The position numbers and the translations under genes are program-made. The notes below the pieces were generated by a model. The model did not search any database. It saw only the letters and a program-made list of their open reading frames with translations, and had not been told where the DNA came from. A stretch of DNA of 64,000 bases from Chitinophagaceae bacterium (GTDB lineage: Bacteria > Bacteroidota > Bacteroidia > Chitinophagales > Chitinophagaceae), in contig SAIX01000107.1 in NCBI GenBank assembly GCA_004028765.1, forward strand, positions 1-64,000, written 5' to 3'. Shown here piece by piece: positions 1-8,672 of this stretch (position 1 is the stretch's first letter; each line of letters opens with the position of its first letter).

Positions 1-577
1 CGATACCGCGCATTGGGGAATGGGAATGGAATACAGTGGCCCGATCGAAGTGTGGGGCAAAGCGGCTTTTCCAACAGACGATCCGAACTATACCGGTTTG
101 TGGGATGTGCATGGCATTTTCCGGACCGAAGCAATGTATGCAAATGGCGTGCACATGATCGTATCAAATGAATTGCCGAATGGCGTTAAGTTTATCGGTA
201 CAGAAGGATGGATATGGGTAACACGCGGTAATTACCGGGTAACAGATACCGATCCGGTTGCCGACAGGCAGGGGGTAAAACCGATTGATGCAAGCAATCC
301 CAAAATTCTGCAATCCGAAATCGGCCCGAACGAAATTCACCTGTATGCAAGCCCCGACCAGCATGCCAACTTCCTCGATTGTGTAAAATCGCGCAAAGAG
401 CCGGTGGCACCGGTTGAGATCGGGCACCGTTCCTGCAGCGCCTGTTTGCTGCACCAGATCGCGATGAAACTGAAAAGAAAAATATATTGGGATCCTGCGA
501 AAGAAATGATCGCCAACGGCGATAAAGAAGCAATCGCTATGTTGTCGCGCCCGCGGAGAAAAAAATATGATTTCTGA
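1..577 (+). CDS. Gfo/Idh/MocA-family oxidoreductase, C-terminal part (5' end outside window)
   Basis: The reading frame is open from base 2, before the first internal ATG at base 20, so the gene begins upstream of the window. The first visible residues, DTAHWGMGMEY, match the region of Gfo/Idh/MocA oxidoreductases just after the catalytic histidine segment. What follows is the C-terminal alpha/beta domain, ending in a conserved Cys/His-containing stretch (SCSACLLHQIAMKL). Family members are cytoplasmic NAD(P)-dependent enzymes that oxidise or reduce sugars, inositols and related polyols. Bacteroidota homologues are often sugar-derivative dehydrogenases, some of them exported. The N-terminal Rossmann fold and any signal peptide are not visible, so substrate and location are open. 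A strong hairpin terminator follows 10 bases after the stop codon. Confidence 0.85.
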   Translation, partial: DTAHWGMGMEYSGPIEVWGKAAFPTDDPNYTGLWDVHGIFRTEAMYANGVHMIVSNELPNGVKFIGTEGWIWVTRGNYRVTDTDPVADRQGVKPIDASNPKILQSEIGPNEIHLYASPDQHANFLDCVKSRKEPVAPVEIGHRSCSACLLHQIAMKLKRKIYWDPAKEMIANGDKEAIAMLSRPRRKKYDF

Positions 578-587
578 AAAGAACAGG

Positions 588-612
588 AAGGCCATCAACA
601 GATGGCCTTTTA
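588..612 (+). terminator. Rho-independent terminator after the oxidoreductase gene
   Basis: A 9-bp perfect stem (AAGGCCATC / GATGGCCTT) with the tetraloop AACA is followed by a short T-rich stretch. It starts 10 bases after the stop codon and separates this gene from the histidine kinase downstream. Confidence 0.8.
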
Positions 613-650
613 CTTATGATAGTTATCAAACCTTGCTTACAGTTAAACGG

Positions 651-669
651 TCCCGGAAAATTTCCGGGA
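651..669. other. Perfect 19-base palindrome upstream of the PAS histidine kinase
   Basis: TCCCGGAAA, one A, then TTTCCGGGA forms a perfect inverted repeat with 9-base arms, in the 286-base gap between the first terminator and the histidine kinase start at 864. No T-run follows directly, so a terminator is less likely than a dimeric regulator site or an mRNA hairpin. The rest of the gap (613-863) is AT-rich and no further gene was found in it. Confidence 0.4.
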
Positions 670-863
670 AAACCGATTTGTAAAACCTTTTTTTTCTAAA
701 AGCGTCCAAATCAATTTGTTGAATTTGTCAGCACTATTTAGCCGTACAGAAAATGGATTTTCTGTTCAACTTTCGGACTCTTTGGCTTAATTTTAGATAA
801 ACAGTTTTTGCCCCCCTGCTTTATCATGTTATAAACAAAGAACCAATATCGCTATAGGCAGGT

Positions 864-3365
864 ATGGCTGATGATATACATAAAACGCTTTTCTCTTCCG
901 ACTCGGGTGATTTTTTTCAGCAGGATGATTACCCGGTTTTCCAGGATGCTTCGGATGCTTTTTTTGTCACAGATCCGGATGGAAGGATCGTATATGTGAA
1001 CAACCAGGCATGTGCAGTAACAGGTTTCTTGCGAACCGAATTAGTGAACAGCGATATCTGGAAACACCTCGCCGAAAATGATGCCACGGCGAACACCCGG
1101 AATATAGTTACAGATGAAAAAGCAAACCCCCGATATATCAGGAGAAGAAACGGCGTAAGGGTAAAAGTGCTTGTGAATATACAACGGATCTCCTTTAAAA
1201 GATTCCTGGTACATATACGTGACTACTCGCTGCATCAACAGTCTGAACAGGAAAAAAAATTACAGGAATCCGTTCTGAAAACCGCATTTGATTATTCCCC
1301 GACAGGAATGGCATACACTTCGCTGGAAGGAAAATGGATAAAAGTGAACCATGCACTTGCAGATATGCTCGGCTATACTGAAGCAGAAATGCTGCACATG
1401 GATTTCAGGAGTATCACACACCCGGATGACCTGCCTGCAGAACTTGCTAAACTGGAGGAAGCGATGCATGGTTCAGACAGGATCATCCAGCGAAAAAAAA
1501 GATACCTCCGCAAAAACGGCACTGTTTTATGGGCCAACGTTCAGAGTTCGTTGCTTTGCGATGATTCGGGCAAGGAGCTTTTTTTTGTGACGCATGTGGA
1601 AGATATCACCGAGAAAAAAAATATCGAAGGCCAGTTGCAGGAAAAAAGCGAATTGCTGTACCAGTTTATCAAGCAAAGCCCGATAGCCAAAGCGATGCTG
1701 GATACAGAGCTCCGTTTCCTGATGGTGAGTGATAAATACAAAGAACTCTATGGTTCGTCAAAAGGCGAAGTGACCGGGAAAACCTTATATGAGATCTTCC
1801 CCCGTTTACCGGATAAATGGAGGGAACGTTTTCAGCGGGGCCTCAATGGTGAGGTACTGTTTAAAAGAAATGAAATTCAAAAACGCTCCGATGGCAAAAC
1901 AGAATGGATCAACTGGGATATTCGGCCCTGGTACACGGTTGATGGAACAGTAGGAGGGGTGATTACCTACGTAGAAGATGTTAGTGGCTCAATTGAAACC
2001 GAACAATTGTTCCGCAACCTTGTGGAACAGTCACAGGTAGGCGTATATATTATCCAGGGCTACAGGTTTGTATATGTTAACCCGCGTTTCGCGGAAATTT
2101 TCGGGTACACCTGTGATGAAATGCAGGAGCTGGCATCGATAGCAGAAATAGTGGCTCCGGAAGAACGTGAAAAAGTAAATGAACAGATCCGGAGAAGAGA
2201 AAGCGGCGAAATCACATATATACACTATCAAACCATCGGTTTGCGAAAAGACGGAAGCCGTGTATATACAGAAGCATTTGGATCAACCACGGTTTACAAA
2301 GGCATGCCGGCCGTGATTGGCAGCCTGCTCGATATCACAGAAAGAAAAAAAACGGAAGAAGAGCTGAAAGCCGGCGAAGAAAAATTCAGGACCCTGATCG
2401 AGAATACACAGATCAGTGTGTTTATCATACAGGATGGAAAACTGAAATACATCAACCCGGTATTTTCGAGGCTGATCGGCCACCCGGTGGAAAGTCTTTT
2501 GAATAACGATATCAATTTTGTTGAACTGATATATCCCGAAGACCGGGCCCGGGTTCTCGCGAATATACAGGATCGCCTCACCGGCGGATCGCCCGGTAAC
2601 CTTGATCCCGTAAGGGTTATCAGGGCCGATGGGGTTATCCGTAAAATCGAGACCATCGGTTCACTGATCATGTATGAAGACCGCCCCGGGGTGCTGGGCA
2701 CCGCAATCGATATTACGGATAAACTAGCGGAAGAAGAACGTTTTGCAAAAGCCGTAACAGACGCACAGGAAAATGAAAAACGCCTGATCGGGATGGAACT
2801 GCATGATAATGTAAAACAGTTGCTCGTGGCCTGTGATATCCGGTTAAGTTTTGTACAAAGCAAACTGGCAGAACGGGAAAAAGCGGAAGAGCATTTACAG
2901 GTTTCAAGGGATATCATTGCCAAGGCTGTTCACGACCTGCGCGATATTTCACACCAGCTTACTCCGATTGTTGAAAACGGGTTACCCCTCGATGAAAGTA
3001 TTGAACTGCTTGTGAAAAGAATGAACCTCCGGTCGATGATGCGGGTGGTGATTCAATGCGATGAAACGGTTAACAAGGTACCCCAGGAAGTGCACCTGGC
3101 ATTTTACCGGATACTGCAGGAACAGATCAACAACGTTGTAAAATATGCGCAGGCCGGTGAAGTGCAGATCCATCTTTTTTCAAGAGAAAATAATATTTTG
3201 CTGCGGGTTGCCGATAATGGGCGTGGATTTGACAGCAGAAAAAAATTTGACGGTATCGGCTTTGAAAATATCCGCCGGAGGGCAAAAGCGCTTTGGGGAG
3301 AAATGCAGGTGATCTCTTCGCCGGGCAAAGGATGCGAATTAACTGTTACGATACCGGTTGCATAA
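864..3365 (+). CDS. Soluble multi-PAS sensor histidine kinase (NarL-type HisKA_3 class)
   Basis: This 833-residue protein has no signal peptide or membrane helix and is expected to be a cytoplasmic sensor. About five PAS/PAC units follow each other: roughly 25-120, 135-250, 260-380, 385-495 and 505-620. Several end in the PAC signature DITE(R/K)KK. The kinase core begins near residue 635. The H-box is GMELHDNVKQ with His647 as the predicted phosphoacceptor, typical of the HisKA_3 class that pairs with LuxR/NarL response regulators. The ATPase domain shows an N-box (QEQINNVVKYA), a G1 box (ADNGRGFD) and a G2 box (GIGFENIRRRAKAL). No response regulator is adjacent; the next gene is convergent with a 16-base gap. 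The signal is unknown, and no cofactor-binding residues of a redox or light sensor stand out in the PAS units. Confidence 0.9.
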   Translation: MADDIHKTLFSSDSGDFFQQDDYPVFQDASDAFFVTDPDGRIVYVNNQACAVTGFLRTELVNSDIWKHLAENDATANTRNIVTDEKANPRYIRRRNGVRVKVLVNIQRISFKRFLVHIRDYSLHQQSEQEKKLQESVLKTAFDYSPTGMAYTSLEGKWIKVNHALADMLGYTEAEMLHMDFRSITHPDDLPAELAKLEEAMHGSDRIIQRKKRYLRKNGTVLWANVQSSLLCDDSGKELFFVTHVEDITEKKNIEGQLQEKSELLYQFIKQSPIAKAMLDTELRFLMVSDKYKELYGSSKGEVTGKTLYEIFPRLPDKWRERFQRGLNGEVLFKRNEIQKRSDGKTEWINWDIRPWYTVDGTVGGVITYVEDVSGSIETEQLFRNLVEQSQVGVYIIQGYRFVYVNPRFAEIFGYTCDEMQELASIAEIVAPEEREKVNEQIRRRESGEITYIHYQTIGLRKDGSRVYTEAFGSTTVYKGMPAVIGSLLDITERKKTEEELKAGEEKFRTLIENTQISVFIIQDGKLKYINPVFSRLIGHPVESLLNNDINFVELIYPEDRARVLANIQDRLTGGSPGNLDPVRVIRADGVIRKIETIGSLIMYEDRPGVLGTAIDITDKLAEEERFAKAVTDAQENEKRLIGMELHDNVKQLLVACDIRLSFVQSKLAEREKAEEHLQVSRDIIAKAVHDLRDISHQLTPIVENGLPLDESIELLVKRMNLRSMMRVVIQCDETVNKVPQEVHLAFYRILQEQINNVVKYAQAGEVQIHLFSRENNILLRVADNGRGFDSRKKFDGIGFENIRRRAKALWGEMQVISSPGKGCELTVTIPVA

Positions 3366-3381
3366 AATGTTTCAATGCATT

Positions 3382-4485
3382 TTACTGATTGGATAATGCA
3401 TACACTGCAAAACTCGCCAGCCAGTGCTCACCCCCGTAACTGCCGCTGGCGATATTGGGCAAACTGGTTTGCAGGTGTTTGATGGCCGAACGCAATAAAA
3501 CAGTTCTTCTCGGATCATTCGCCGGCAACTCTGAAGCGATACCCTGCATACACCAGCTTCGGCTGAAATGTAATCCATCCAGGTGTACGATCTGCAGGTC
3601 GTTCCTGTCAGATACAACAGGCAATTGCGAAAGATGTTTCAATCCGCTCATGCCGATCCATTGGGCGAACCAGTTCACAAAATCCTTCTTTGGTAAAACC
3701 CTCCGCATCAGGTCGGTCTCTTCCAGTGAGGGGGAAAGGAAATCGCTTCCATCGGGCTCCCAAACCGCAGGTGCATTTTTGTCTTTACCATACATCCGCA
3801 TCGCAGCGGTTATGATCGCTTTTTCAAAAACGGAATTGCCAGATGCTTTGGCATAATCCAATGCAAAACATAAACCGAATGCTGTATTCGGGTGCACACC
3901 GGTTCGGTTGGGATAGGTTTGTTTGGGCAGGTATTCCATCCATAATTTCACAACAGTATCGCATAGCGGCTGTAAAGTTTTGCGCCATTCGATTGCCTGG
4001 GCATCGTTCCAACCGATCAGTTCCTGCTGCATTTTTAAAAGCCATGCCCAGCCATATGTTCGTTCATAACTGCGCGACAGTTTGCCGCTGAAATAAGCGA
4101 TCTCCCCTGCAATATTTTTCTGTGTGATATTTTGTGCGATGGCTTTACGGATCGCCGCATTCTCGGGCAGGCCGGGAAATAATTTCAGCAGGCGTATCAG
4201 CATCCAGTGCCCGTGAACGGTGCTGTGCCAGTCGAAACAACCATAAAAAGCCGGGTGCTGCTGGCGGGGCGTCATCAGGTGGTCACTGTCACCCATTGAA
4301 GTATGACTGGTTTTATTCGGGTATTCCTGCAGGATGCATTTTAAAGGAAGCGAGGCAAGATGTGAAGCGCCTTTTTCCGTCAGCGAAAAACGGGTACTGT
4401 CTTTACTGATGGTAAAATAAGTACCGGTTTGTGCCCAACCGTTAAACAACCCAAAACAAAGACAGATGCTGACTATTTTTTTCAT
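3382..4485 (-). CDS. DUF2891-family secreted protein
   Basis: The ATG at 4485 was chosen because it gives a clean signal peptide (MKKIVSICLCFGLFNGWAQ). A longer frame to 4599 would overlap the methyltransferase upstream. The mature part of about 350 residues is rich in Trp, His and Leu, with FDWHSTVHGHWML and GVHPNTAFGLCFALDYA as its most characteristic segments, which match my memory of the DUF2891 family. The repeated helical pattern and paired His/Trp motifs suggest an alpha/alpha-barrel like those of glycan-processing enzymes, but no function is established and I do not assign one. The gene lies 28 bases downstream of the methyltransferase gene on the same strand, so the two are probably cotranscribed. 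It is convergent with the histidine kinase. Confidence 0.75.
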   Translation of the reverse strand: MKKIVSICLCFGLFNGWAQTGTYFTISKDSTRFSLTEKGASHLASLPLKCILQEYPNKTSHTSMGDSDHLMTPRQQHPAFYGCFDWHSTVHGHWMLIRLLKLFPGLPENAAIRKAIAQNITQKNIAGEIAYFSGKLSRSYERTYGWAWLLKMQQELIGWNDAQAIEWRKTLQPLCDTVVKLWMEYLPKQTYPNRTGVHPNTAFGLCFALDYAKASGNSVFEKAIITAAMRMYGKDKNAPAVWEPDGSDFLSPSLEETDLMRRVLPKKDFVNWFAQWIGMSGLKHLSQLPVVSDRNDLQIVHLDGLHFSRSWCMQGIASELPANDPRRTVLLRSAIKHLQTSLPNIASGSYGGEHWLASFAVYALSNQ

Positions 4486-4513
4486 GTATGAATGTATTAA
4501 CTGCTGATGTATT

Positions 4514-5365
4514 TTATTGGATCGTGTTTTCAAAGAGACAGACACCCGACCAGGGAAAATTCCCGCGATGATGGGTATCGGGTTCTGGTAATTCTGCAAA
4601 TGAGCGGATATTTTCAGGTACCCGGTTCATCGATAAAGCGGTTTTCATTTTGGAGTACGATGCAATGGCTTTCCATCCGAATAACCTGAAAAAATCTTCT
4701 CCTTCTTCCGGTGCAAATACCAGTGGTGTATCCGCATCGCTGAGCAATGTGCCCATTTCCCGGTTGATCAATGTGAGGATCGGGGGCGACATCAGGTCAA
4801 GCGCCCAATGCTCAAAACCCGGTATATGTGAAAGGTCATAAGCCAGTGAACCTGCTTCTTCTTCCGGCAGGTAGCCTATCAAACCCTCACTCATCACCAG
4901 TGTTCTTTTTTCTTTCGCGATCGCATGAAACAGTGCAAGCCTTTCTTTACGTTTCGAAAGATCCATTGCATACCGTTGCAGCAAACAGCCAGGTGTGTGA
5001 ATGGCCATCTGCTCATTCATATAATCGACAATAGCCGGAAGATCGATATCGATCCAGTTGAGCGAAGAAGGAAGGTTGAGGCGGTAAGGCCTGGTATCAA
5101 GCCCCGATGCAAGGTTTACTACCTGGTTAAAACCTGCTGCCACATGTTCCATTACAATCCTGTCGAACAAAACCGTGCGGGCCACGAACGACCAGCTGTT
5201 CGCTCTTCCATCCTGCATGGCGCGGACCACTTTTTCTCCTTTTTCCCCCGCCAGTTGGCGGGCATATGGGTCATAGAACGCCGCATCAGGCCGGTCACTT
5301 TCATCGGCGCGGTACACGGCCACCCATAATGCGGTATCTGAAATATTCGTGATCGGTAAACCCAT
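4514..5365 (-). CDS. Class I SAM-dependent methyltransferase, leucine carboxyl methyltransferase-like
   Basis: This 283-residue protein resembles the COG3315/TIGR00027 group (leucine carboxyl methyltransferase superfamily), whose members methylate carboxyl or hydroxyl groups of small molecules. Diagnostic segments are the N-terminal YDPYARQLAG, the SAM-binding loop VVNLASGLDTRPYRL, followed by the acidic WIDIDLPAIVDY motif, and later VMSEGLIGYL. These occur in the usual order for the family. It is predicted to be cytoplasmic, without signal or membrane helix. The substrate is unknown. The gene is divergent from the GNAT gene, with a 113-base shared upstream region, and may form a two-gene unit with the DUF2891 gene. 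Whether it belongs functionally to the divergent operon cannot be told from sequence. Confidence 0.85.
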   Translation of the reverse strand: MGLPITNISDTALWVAVYRADESDRPDAAFYDPYARQLAGEKGEKVVRAMQDGRANSWSFVARTVLFDRIVMEHVAAGFNQVVNLASGLDTRPYRLNLPSSLNWIDIDLPAIVDYMNEQMAIHTPGCLLQRYAMDLSKRKERLALFHAIAKEKRTLVMSEGLIGYLPEEEAGSLAYDLSHIPGFEHWALDLMSPPILTLINREMGTLLSDADTPLVFAPEEGEDFFRLFGWKAIASYSKMKTALSMNRVPENIRSFAELPEPDTHHRGNFPWSGVCLFENTIQ

Positions 5366-5478
5366 AAACGGAAATTCGTAAAAATCTTCTGAACAACAGC
5401 AGGTTTTACAAGGTTACTGCGTCTAATCAGATAACTTTAAAGCACTGCCGCCTTGCAGGAAATGCCAAAACAGGAGCT

Positions 5479-5988
5479 ATGAGCCGGATATTATTAAAAC
5501 CATGGACGATGGAAGATGCGGAATGGCTGGCGGAGCATTTTAATAATGTGCAGATATGGAATAACCTGCGCGATTATATCCCGCATCCTTACACGATGGG
5601 AGATGCGGAAAAATTTATTACGGCGCAGGAAAATATCGACCCTGTTCAGAATTTCCTGGTGATGGATGAGGAAGGGAAGCCGGCGGGCGGCATTGGTATC
5701 ACGTTAAAGGAAGATATCTACCGCATGAATGTAGAGCTTGGATACTGGATCGCCGAACCCTGCTGGGGAAAAGGTATTGCAACAGAGGCGGTGCGGCAAA
5801 TGACAGGTTATACTTTTGAAAACTGGGCCATCAACCGGATTGTTGCAGAGGTGTTTGAATACAACAGGCCCAGTATGCGCGTACTGGAGAAAAATGGATT
5901 TTTTCTCGAGAATGTTTCCCGTAAGGGGATCCTGAAGAACGGGTATCTCTGGGATAATTTTATCTGGGTAAAACAAAAGATCTATTGA
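5479..5988 (+). CDS. GNAT-family N-acetyltransferase (RimJ/RimL-like)
   Basis: This 169-residue protein has the RimJ/RimL-type GNAT fold. It begins with LLKPWTMEDAEWLAEHFNN, the acetyl-CoA-binding motif A region reads YWIAEPCWGKGIATEAV, and the closing RPSMRVLEKNGF is the motif B hallmark of the family. It should transfer an acetyl group from acetyl-CoA to a primary amine on a small molecule or protein. AGGAG sits just before the ATG. A six-codon frame (MPKQEL) ends in an overlap with that ATG, which may couple translation. It is the first gene of a tight operon with a PqqD-like protein, an ATP-grasp enzyme and a PLP decarboxylase, so its substrate may be an amine made by that set. That link is inference. 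Confidence 0.88.
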   Translation: MSRILLKPWTMEDAEWLAEHFNNVQIWNNLRDYIPHPYTMGDAEKFITAQENIDPVQNFLVMDEEGKPAGGIGITLKEDIYRMNVELGYWIAEPCWGKGIATEAVRQMTGYTFENWAINRIVAEVFEYNRPSMRVLEKNGFFLENVSRKGILKNGYLWDNFIWVKQKIY

Positions 5989-5994
5989 TGCCAT

Positions 5995-6234
5995 ATGATA
6001 AAGAAAAACATTGCCACCAACGAGTTGGGATTTGTATTCAATCCTGCCACGGGCGATTCTTACAGTACCAACCCGGTTGCGGCCTCTATCCTGAAACTGA
6101 TGCGGGAAGGAAGATCACCGGGTGAGATAAAAAAAACACTCGCTGATACCTACGATGCGGATGCCGATACGATTGAAAAAGACCTGCAGGATTTTATCAG
6201 CACCCTGAAAGAATACCAGCTACTGGAATCCTGA
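5995..6234 (+). CDS. PqqD-like small protein (RRE-type winged helix)
   Basis: This 79-residue protein follows the PqqD pattern: a beta segment with FVFNPATGDSYSTN, a helix ILKLMREGRSPGEIKKTL, and a final helix IEKDLQDFISTLKEYQLL. It is most like the PqqD-related proteins found beside HPr-kinase-like or ATP-grasp genes. PqqD domains bind leader peptides of ribosomally made, modified peptides (RiPP recognition elements), and some related proteins act as small adaptor or carrier-like subunits. It starts 6 bases after the GNAT stop and 23 bases precede the ATP-grasp gene. No radical SAM enzyme, kinase or obvious precursor peptide is in the neighbourhood, so a role in presenting a substrate to the ATP-grasp enzyme is only a hypothesis. 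Confidence 0.75.
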   Translation: MIKKNIATNELGFVFNPATGDSYSTNPVAASILKLMREGRSPGEIKKTLADTYDADADTIEKDLQDFISTLKEYQLLES

Positions 6235-6257
6235 ACAGCCAACGCCACAGAAACAAC

Positions 6258-7313
6258 ATGAACCAGCCAAAACCATTCGTGATCGCCGTAACGGGACTGA
6301 ATGCCATCGACAGCCCCGGCCCCGGTGTGGCCGTTATCCGCGCTGTCCGCGAAGGCATTCCGCAACCGGTGCGTATCATCGGCCTTGCATACGAAAACCT
6401 TGAACCGGGTATTTATATGGAAGGCATCTGCGATAAAATTTACCAGGTATCTTATCCAGCCGCTGGCGCAAATGCATTGTTATCCGTACTCACACAGATT
6501 CATACAAAAGAAGGGATCGATGTGATCATCCCGAATTTTGATGCAGAGCTTCCCAATTTTATTGCAATCGAAGAGCAGTTAAAAAATATGGGTATCCGTT
6601 GTTTTTTGCCCAGCCGCGAAATGTTTGAAGCAAGGGATAAACAAAAACTGGCAGCCTTTGGTAAAGAACATGGCCTGATGGTCCCGAAAGATAAAACTGT
6701 GCACCTGTACAGCGATCTTGCGATTGCGGGCGATGAACTGGGATATCCGTTGGTAGTGAAAGGAAAATTTTATGAAGCGGTGATTGCACAAACCCCTGAA
6801 CAGGCGCAGAAAGCCTATGCAAAGATCAGCGCCAAATGGGGCCTGCCGGTGATCGTGCAGGAATATATTGCGGGAACAGAACTGAATATCGCAGCATTGG
6901 GTGATGGGGAAGGCAATGCCATCAGCATCATCCCCATGCGCAAATTATATATCACGGATAAAGGGAAAGCATGGGCAGGCATCACGCTTGAAGATGAATC
7001 GCTGCTCGACCTTGCCCGTAAATTTATTGCTGTCACCAAATGGAAAGGCGGCTTTGAAATGGAGATCATGCGCAATGCAAAGAATGAACCCTATATCATG
7101 GAGATCAACCCACGCTTTCCCGCATGGATCTATCTCAGTGCCGGCGCCGGCCAAAACCAGCCCGCAGCTCTTGTTAAAATGGCGATGGGCGAAAAAATAG
7201 AACCCTATACAACCTATGATGCAGGAAAACTTTTTATCCGTTATTCCTGGGATATGATCGTGGATGTGGCAAGGTTCCAGCAGTTCACTGCATTCGGGCA
7301 ATTGGTAAACTGA
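6258..7313 (+). CDS. ATP-grasp domain ligase (carbamoyl-phosphate synthase-like)
   Basis: This 351-residue cytoplasmic protein has an N-terminal pre-ATP-grasp Rossmann-like domain (AVTGLNAIDSPGPGVAVIRA) and then an ATP-grasp core. The core shows the central beta strand YPLVVKGKFYEA, the hinge IVQEYIAGTELNIAAL, and a C-terminal metal-binding segment containing FEMEIMR and MEINPRFPAWIY. The two Glu/Asn positions in MEINPR are the usual Mg-ATP ligands. Enzymes of this type activate a carboxylate as an acyl phosphate and join it to an amine or thiol. Length and pattern fit small-molecule or dipeptide ligases rather than carbamoyl-phosphate synthase itself. The stop codon is 3 bases from the next start. 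With a decarboxylase and acetyltransferase alongside, I infer a ligase in the synthesis of an amide or amine product. Confidence 0.85.
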   Translation: MNQPKPFVIAVTGLNAIDSPGPGVAVIRAVREGIPQPVRIIGLAYENLEPGIYMEGICDKIYQVSYPAAGANALLSVLTQIHTKEGIDVIIPNFDAELPNFIAIEEQLKNMGIRCFLPSREMFEARDKQKLAAFGKEHGLMVPKDKTVHLYSDLAIAGDELGYPLVVKGKFYEAVIAQTPEQAQKAYAKISAKWGLPVIVQEYIAGTELNIAALGDGEGNAISIIPMRKLYITDKGKAWAGITLEDESLLDLARKFIAVTKWKGGFEMEIMRNAKNEPYIMEINPRFPAWIYLSAGAGQNQPAALVKMAMGEKIEPYTTYDAGKLFIRYSWDMIVDVARFQQFTAFGQLVN

Positions 7314-7316
7314 GTA

Positions 7317-8669
7317 ATGTTAGAAACTATGACCAAGCTGAAATATGAACGGCCTTTTATCAAAAAGATGAGTGTGGGTATGATGGATAAATCAGCCGCA
7401 CAATCTGAATTTACACCGGTGAATGAGATCGACGGGGTTGCCGTGAAAGAACTGATCCGCGAGTACGGCAGCCCGGTATTTGTGATGAGTGAAACCACCC
7501 TGATCAATAATTACCAGACTGCTTTACAGGCATTCCGTACGAGGTATCCGAAAGTACAGTTCGCCTGGAGTTATAAAACGCATTATAACAATGCCATCTG
7601 CCGCATATTTCACAAACGGGGCAGCTGGGCCGAAGTGGTGAGTGGTTTTGAATACCGCAAAGCGCTGAACAATGGTGTTCCCGGCAGCCAGATCTTATTT
7701 AACGGTCCGGATAAACATGAAGATGAATTACAACTCGCTGTTGAAAATGATTCATTGATCCACCTCGATCATTTCGAGGAACTTTTTGTACTCATTGGTG
7801 TTTGTAACCGCCTGCAGAAAAAAGCAAGGGTTACCATACGGGTGAATATGGATACGGGTGTACAACCGATATGGGACAGGTTCGGGTTTAATTTTGAAAG
7901 CGGGCAGGCATGGCAGGCTATCAGCCGGATAGCTACAGAAAGTAATCTTGTGTTTACAGGGTTGCATGCACATATCGGAACCTATATGCTGAGCGCTGAT
8001 GCGTATGGCATCGCTGCCGGGAAACTAAGTGATCTGGCACTGCGTTCAAAAAAAGAACTCGGGATCCTTGTAAAATATATTGATCTCGGTGGCGGCTTCC
8101 CCGGTTCCAATATGCTGAAAGGAACCTATGGTGCCATTACGATCCCTTCTATCGATGCATTTGCAGAAGCCATCAGCCATTCATTACGCACCGCAGGCTT
8201 TGAACAAAATGAACTGCCCCTGCTCATTCTCGAAAGCGGGCGGGCATTGATCGATGATGCAGGTTACCTGCTTGGAACCGTTCTCGCTAATAAAAAACTG
8301 AGTGATGGCCGCAAAGCCACTATTATGGATTTCGGGGTGAACATCCTGTTTACTTCTTTCTGGTACGATCATAAGATCAGCCCCGCGGGCGAGCCCTCCG
8401 CTTACCAGGAAGATGCGGTATTATATGGCCCTTTATGTATGAATATTGATGTGGTGCGCGAATCGGTTCGGTTGCCATTGCTTAACCGCGGTGATCATGT
8501 GGTGGTGCACAAGGTAGGTGCCTATAACATGACGCAGTGGATGCAGTTTATCGCCATGCGGCCGCCCATTGTACTCATCGATACAAACGGACGCACCCAT
8601 CTTATCCGGAAAAGGGAAGACCTTGCCTATCTCGAACAACCTGAAGTATTACCCGGTTATCTTGCATAA
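7317..8669 (+). CDS. PLP-dependent decarboxylase, fold type III (LysA/ODC-like)
   Basis: This 450-residue protein belongs to the diaminopimelate/ornithine decarboxylase family with an alanine-racemase-type barrel. The PLP lysine is predicted as Lys87 in FAWSYKTHYN. Other family marks are the barrel-end HAHIGTY, the glycine-rich phosphate loop YIDLGGGFPG, ESGRALIDDAG, and YGPLCMNIDVV, which corresponds to the cysteine and aspartate active-site segment of the partner subunit. HKVGAYNMTQ is close to the C-terminal catalytic Tyr region. Substrate is not clear: the protein is longer than LysA at the N-terminus and is not with lysine-biosynthesis genes, so a dedicated decarboxylase for another amino acid or a ligated product is likelier. 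It is 3 bases from both operon neighbours. An alternative start exists at the fifth codon. Confidence 0.85.
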   Translation: MLETMTKLKYERPFIKKMSVGMMDKSAAQSEFTPVNEIDGVAVKELIREYGSPVFVMSETTLINNYQTALQAFRTRYPKVQFAWSYKTHYNNAICRIFHKRGSWAEVVSGFEYRKALNNGVPGSQILFNGPDKHEDELQLAVENDSLIHLDHFEELFVLIGVCNRLQKKARVTIRVNMDTGVQPIWDRFGFNFESGQAWQAISRIATESNLVFTGLHAHIGTYMLSADAYGIAAGKLSDLALRSKKELGILVKYIDLGGGFPGSNMLKGTYGAITIPSIDAFAEAISHSLRTAGFEQNELPLLILESGRALIDDAGYLLGTVLANKKLSDGRKATIMDFGVNILFTSFWYDHKISPAGEPSAYQEDAVLYGPLCMNIDVVRESVRLPLLNRGDHVVVHKVGAYNMTQWMQFIAMRPPIVLIDTNGRTHLIRKREDLAYLEQPEVLPGYLA

Positions 8670-8672
8670 AAC

